DNA from: Paenibacillus baekrokdamisoli
GTDB lineage: Bacteria; Bacillota; Bacilli; Paenibacillales; Paenibacillaceae
Length of the DNA: 64,000 nt
Direction: 5' to 3'
Assembly: GCF_003945345.1 (NCBI RefSeq)
Contig: NZ_AP019308.1
Coordinates: forward strand, 1,674,001 to 1,738,000
Shown here: in pieces, positions 60,852 to 64,000 of the stretch
How positions within the stretch are numbered: the stretch's first letter is position 1
Layout of the letters: each line of letters starts with the position of its first letter
The notes under the pieces: generated by a model
Seen by the model: the letters and a program-made list of their open reading frames with translations, nothing else
What the model was told of the DNA's origin: nothing
Database searches by the model: none
Translations under genes and position numbers: made by a program

Positions 60852-62270
60852 GTGAAGAAACAACAAATTGGCGTGGTCGGTTTGGCTGTAATGGGTAAAA
60901 ACCTGGCCTTGAATATTGAAAGCAAAGGGTTCTCGGTTGCGGTGTATAACCGATCTGCGGAGAAAACAAATGAACTATTGGCAGAAGCGCAAGGGAAAAA
61001 TTTCGTTGGCACGTTCAACGTCGAAGAGTTCGTCCAATCGCTGGAGACGCCGCGTAAAATCCTCATCATGGTCAAGGCGGGTCAACCCACTGACGATACC
61101 ATAAATCAGCTTGTCCCTTACCTAGATCAAGGAGATATTCTGATCGACGGCGGAAATGCATATTTCCCTGATACGCAGCGCAGAAACAAAGATCTTCAGG
61201 CTCAAGGCTTCCACTTCATCGGCGCAGGCGTTTCTGGAGGCGAAGAGGGGGCATTGAAAGGTCCTGCCATTATGCCAGGTGGGCAAAAAGACGCGTATGA
61301 TCTCGTAGAACCGATCCTGACAGCCATTTCGGCCAAAGTGAACGGTGATCCTTGCTCGACTTATATTGGAGAAGACGGCGCTGGCCATTACGTCAAAATG
61401 GTACACAACGGCATCGAATACGGTGATATGCAGCTCATCGGTGAAGCTTATCATCTGCTCAAGGATGTACTGAACTTGAGCACCAGCCAGCTGCATGACA
61501 TTTTTACAGAATGGAACAACGGCGAGCTGGATAGCTATTTGATCGAGATAACGGCGGATATTTTCAAGAAGACAGATCCGGATACAGGCAAACCGATGGT
61601 GGATGTCATTCTCGACTCGGCAGGGCAAAAAGGAACTGGCAAATGGACAAGCCAAAGCGCATTGGATTTGGGTGTTCCATTGTCCATCATTACGGAATCC
61701 GTGTTTGCACGGTTTATCTCCGCGATGAAAGAAGAACGCGTAGCCGCAAGCAAGCAGCTGAATGGTCCTGCCGTATCCAACTATGACGGCGATGCTAAGG
61801 AATTCATCGAGGCCGTTCGTAAGGCTTTGTATACGAGTAAAATAGCTTCCTATGCACAAGGCTTTGCCCAGATGAGAGCTGCTTCTGATGCATACAACTG
61901 GAATTTGAACTATGGCAGCATTGCGATGATATTCCGCGGAGGATGTATTATCCGTGCAAGATTCCTACAGAATATTAAGGATGCCTATGACCGGAATCCG
62001 GCACTGAGCAATTTGTTCTTGGACGATTATTTCAGCCAGATCGTTGATAACTATCAGGAGGCTTGGAGAAAGGTAATAGCGATTGCCGTAACTAGAGGAA
62101 TTCCGGTTCCTGCTTTTGCTTCTGCTTTAGCTTACTATGACAGTTATCGATCTGAGAGGCTGCCAGCTAATTTACTGCAAGCGCAAAGAGATTATTTTGG
62201 AGCACATACGTTCCAACGCCTTGATAAAGAGGGAAGCTTCCATTTCCAATGGATGGACAATAACGAATAA
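60852..62270 (+). CDS. gnd: 6-phosphogluconate dehydrogenase (decarboxylating)
   Basis: A 472-residue enzyme that converts 6-phosphogluconate to ribulose 5-phosphate. [17 protein letters not shown] binds NADP; the catalytic segment [19 protein letters not shown] holds the Lys and Asn-Gly-Ile-Glu-Tyr; and [18 protein letters not shown] is a signature. The C-terminal half is the all-helical domain with [20 protein letters not shown]. The start is GTG 60852, behind GGGAGG, not the open frame from 60786 that overlaps tal. The length fits the family. It is the last gene of the cluster; a terminator follows. Confidence 0.96.
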   Translation: MKKQQIGVVGLAVMGKNLALNIESKGFSVAVYNRSAEKTNELLAEAQGKNFVGTFNVEEFVQSLETPRKILIMVKAGQPTDDTINQLVPYLDQGDILIDGGNAYFPDTQRRNKDLQAQGFHFIGAGVSGGEEGALKGPAIMPGGQKDAYDLVEPILTAISAKVNGDPCSTYIGEDGAGHYVKMVHNGIEYGDMQLIGEAYHLLKDVLNLSTSQLHDIFTEWNNGELDSYLIEITADIFKKTDPDTGKPMVDVILDSAGQKGTGKWTSQSALDLGVPLSIITESVFARFISAMKEERVAASKQLNGPAVSNYDGDAKEFIEAVRKALYTSKIASYAQGFAQMRAASDAYNWNLNYGSIAMIFRGGCIIRARFLQNIKDAYDRNPALSNLFLDDYFSQIVDNYQEAWRKVIAIAVTRGIPVPAFASALAYYDSYRSERLPANLLQAQRDYFGAHTFQRLDKEGSFHFQWMDNNE

Positions 62271-62320
62271 CATGTAAGTGTGATGCTTATAGAACGATCT
62301 ATTCAATTTCAAATACAATA

Positions 62321-62388
62321 AGGCACTCCTTTGGGATGGTTATGAAATGTCAAATTTCATGATACTCAACATAGGAGTGCTTTTTATT
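62321..62388 (+). terminator. Terminator after gnd
   Basis: GGCACTCCT (62322-62330) pairs with AGGAGTGC (62373-62380), with an inner GAAATG/CATTTC-like stem, and TTTTTATTTG follows. Confidence 0.75.
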
Positions 62389-62820
62389 TGTTAAAGATTT
62401 TCGATGGGAAAGCCCGAAGAATGGCTGCCACCGATACCCAGCGAAAGGGAAGCGCAATTCGATTATACAATCCACTCTATTAATATCCCCACTTGTTCTG
62501 CCATGACACGAGGTGGAGAAGGCATTCGATTCTTGAACCACCATTCCACTAACTCTACGTAAGCCCCTTTTAAATGTGGCCTATAAGGCTGTTATGGCAG
62601 AGTCCCCTCACAGCCTCCGGCATAGTAGGGGTTAGCTCAAAAGATGCCGGTGCCGCCTCAGCTCATAGAGGGGTACCACCAGCAAAACGCAGATTTACAC
62701 CGTTAAGGGGATTTGAACATTAAAATAACCAGTTTTCACCCCGCTAAGGGGTAACCGTTAGAAACGAAGACACATACAACTTTTTTTGAAAAAGTAGTAA
62801 CTATACAATTTAACGTGTTA
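62389..62820. other. Non-coding, hairpin-rich stretch
   Basis: From 62404 a 52-codon frame (MGKPEEWLPPIPSEREAQF...) has no ribosome site and matches nothing I know. From about 62580 to 62760 the sequence is GC-rich and rich in complementary pieces: CCGGCAT at 62617 pairs with ATGCCGG at 62644, CCCCT with AGGGG (62606/62627), and CACCCCGCTAAGGGGT folds on itself at 62738-62753. It could be a structured RNA or the end of a lost insertion sequence. No family was identified. Confidence 0.3.
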
Positions 62821-62904
62821 AGACATGTACATTCTACTAATGAGATATAGCACCGGGGTGCATCCAATGAGAGGTTTCTCTTTGATTCAAATGATCCCGA
62901 TTAT

Positions 62905-62943
62905 AAAAAAGAAGGAGCACTATATCGCTCCTTCTTCTTCTTT
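62905..62943. terminator. Bidirectional terminator
   Basis: AAGAAGGAGC (62909-62918) pairs exactly with GCTCCTTCTT (62927-62936), with A-rich and T-rich edges. It lies downstream of the minus-strand DJ-1 gene. The 140 bases between them (62944-63083) contain nothing recognised. Confidence 0.8.
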
Positions 62944-63083
62944 GGATATTTCCGCTACCAAGTACTAACAATATTGAACGTTTAAGCCACGTTAATACCG
63001 GAAAGAGGTCTTGCTCAGATACCTTACACCTACCTCAACCTACCCCAATAACGCTATTGAGAATATGCTGAATTATTTGTGAT

Positions 63084-63740
63084 TTATAAATTGGGCTCCC
63101 GTTTTGCAAACTCTTGTAACATCCCTCTTATTTGTTCTACCAATAAAGCAGGCGCTTTCTTTGGGGAACCTGTGTCAAACGGAGGCTGAGGATCGTATTC
63201 CAAAATCAGCTGGACTCCTTTACTCATATCTTCTCCCAATTCCCATGCTATTAATTGAAGTGCCATATCGATACCAGAGGAGACACCGGCTGCTGTAACG
63301 ATTTTGCCCTGACGAACCACTCTTTCATCTGTTGGAATTGTTCCAAGAGATTGAAGCAGGTCGAAGGATCCCCAATGACTGGTGGCTACAATTCCATTTA
63401 ACAAGCCTGCGGCGCTCAAAATCAGAGAGCCGTTACAAACCGACGTGGTCCATTTCGTAGTTTCATGTATTTGGCGAATCCAATTTAACGTTTCTTCGTC
63501 ATTCATTGGAGTTTTATAATTTGGCGGACTGCAACCTGGAACAACGAGAATATCAGCTGAAGTAACTTCAGAAAAACTGTAATCGGCATGCAAATAACCC
63601 ATATTTGAGTCCAGTTTGATTAACCCTTTTTTCTTAGCGACAAACTTCACTTCACATTTCAGTGTAGCAGCAAATACATCGTATGGACCAATTGCATCTA
63701 ATGCTGTGATTCCATCGAAAAGCATGATTGCGATTTTCAA
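63084..63740 (-). CDS. DJ-1/PfpI-family protein
   Basis: A 218-residue protein of the DJ-1/PfpI (class I glutamine amidotransferase-like) superfamily. KIAIMLFDGITALDAIGPYD is the typical N-terminal strand and nucleophile-partner region with an acidic residue; TTSVCNGSLILSAAGLLNG holds the nucleophile Cys in its elbow (V-C-N-G); ATSHWGSFDLL follows. This resembles isonitrile hydratase and AraC-associated members rather than chaperone DJ-1. The start is TTG 63740, after GGAGAG; upstream residues of the longer frame look non-coding. A dyad at 63790-63814 lies just upstream. Confidence 0.87.
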   Translation of the reverse strand: MKIAIMLFDGITALDAIGPYDVFAATLKCEVKFVAKKKGLIKLDSNMGYLHADYSFSEVTSADILVVPGCSPPNYKTPMNDEETLNWIRQIHETTKWTTSVCNGSLILSAAGLLNGIVATSHWGSFDLLQSLGTIPTDERVVRQGKIVTAAGVSSGIDMALQLIAWELGEDMSKGVQLILEYDPQPPFDTGSPKKAPALLVEQIRGMLQEFAKREPNL

Positions 63741-63789
63741 GATGATCTCTCCTTTGGAGTGGGATTCTATTCTTACACACAAACTATAA

Positions 63790-63814
63790 CATACTCATAC
63801 GGGGTATGGGTATG
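63790..63814 (-). promoter_or_regulatory. 25-bp dyad upstream of the DJ-1/PfpI gene
   Basis: CATACTCATAC and GTATGGGTATG are complementary arms, apart from one T-G pair, around GGG. It lies 50 bases before the TTG start, where an operator would act. The remaining bases to 64000 carry a minus-strand frame of about 60 codons (63784-63966) that I do not recognise. Confidence 0.5.
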
Positions 63815-64000
63815 TAGATATTGTGAAAACACTGCTCGGCGTTCTGATCATGAACGGTATCGCCCACAACCAGAAAGTGACCTTTGGAAGTAATAATACG
63901 CTTACCAGTGTAAAACCCCCATGCCGTAGACCAAGGTATTTTAATTTCAAACATCTCTTTCCACAAATATTGATTGAGAAATGCTCATGTAAACCTTTAA

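Noticed and set aside
61122..61859. Minus-strand frame of 245 codons inside gnd
   Set aside because: Antisense shadow of a conserved enzyme; Cys- and Ile-rich with no recognisable motif.
63784..63966. Minus-strand frame of 60 codons at the right edge
   Set aside because: It includes the dyad before the DJ-1/PfpI gene and has no start signal; it cannot be supported as a gene from the part visible here.

Overview
The window reads as chromosome of a low- to mid-GC Gram-positive endospore former, most likely a Paenibacillus or close relative. Supporting signs are strong GGAGG-type ribosome sites, TTG and GTG starts, a perfect cre site, a Bacillus-type Fur box, two tandem small YjcZ-like sporulation peptides, a FIMAH-domain beta-helix enzyme and relics of IS1182 and IS110 transposases. 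No rRNA, tRNA, CRISPR array or intact mobile element was seen. The species assignment is an inference from gene content.

Layout. 0-4.5 kb: two VOC proteins and a large cytoplasmic glycosidase-like protein behind a cre site. 4.6-8.4 kb: a three-gene operon of an XpaC-like membrane protein, a fused substrate-binding/VWA protein and a TelA-family protein. 8.5-16.8 kb: SelO, small unknown proteins, a VIT/CCC1 metal transporter under a Fur box, a YdhK-type lipoprotein, type II pantothenate kinase and a small membrane protein, separated by long intergenic stretches with broken genes (cyclase, GNAT, IS1182 transposase, histidine phosphatase). 17.4-22.2 kb: a chemoreceptor, the duplicated sporulation peptides, a DUF2277 relic and malate:quinone oxidoreductase. 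22.6-27.1 kb: a lipoprotein-nosD-nosL-nosY-nosF cluster plus a TlpA/ResA-like thioredoxin, with no nosZ in the window. 27.2-31.3 kb: an AT-rich pair of ABC exporter half-transporters behind a possible 24-residue peptide ORF, followed by an IS110 relic. 31.4-36.6 kb: a GC-richer MerR/SRPBCC/MFS operon, then an MFS gene divergent from a LysR gene.

37-55.2 kb is a carbohydrate region: Gfo/Idh/MocA dehydrogenase, sugar isomerases, a secreted multidomain beta-helix/FIMAH enzyme, two TIM-barrel-like proteins of no family I recognise, a type I sulfatase, a GH36 alpha-galactosidase and a GH43-like enzyme. Interleaved are at least six decayed or internally deleted relics, several from copies of the beta-helix/FIMAH gene. 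The combination suggests breakdown of a sulfated, galactose-containing glycan (inference). GrpB and an FMN azoreductase sit between the first genes of this region.

55.5-62.3 kb carries a LysR regulator divergent from zwf-tkt-tal-gnd, an almost complete pentose phosphate pathway cluster. The window ends with a DJ-1/PfpI-family gene.

Two dispersed intergenic motifs recur through the first 40 kb: a GGCTGCC/GGCAGCC hairpin followed by TTTCGTT-like sequence, and a GTCGGAGGACAAG motif placed downstream of genes. Neither is explained by coding sequence.
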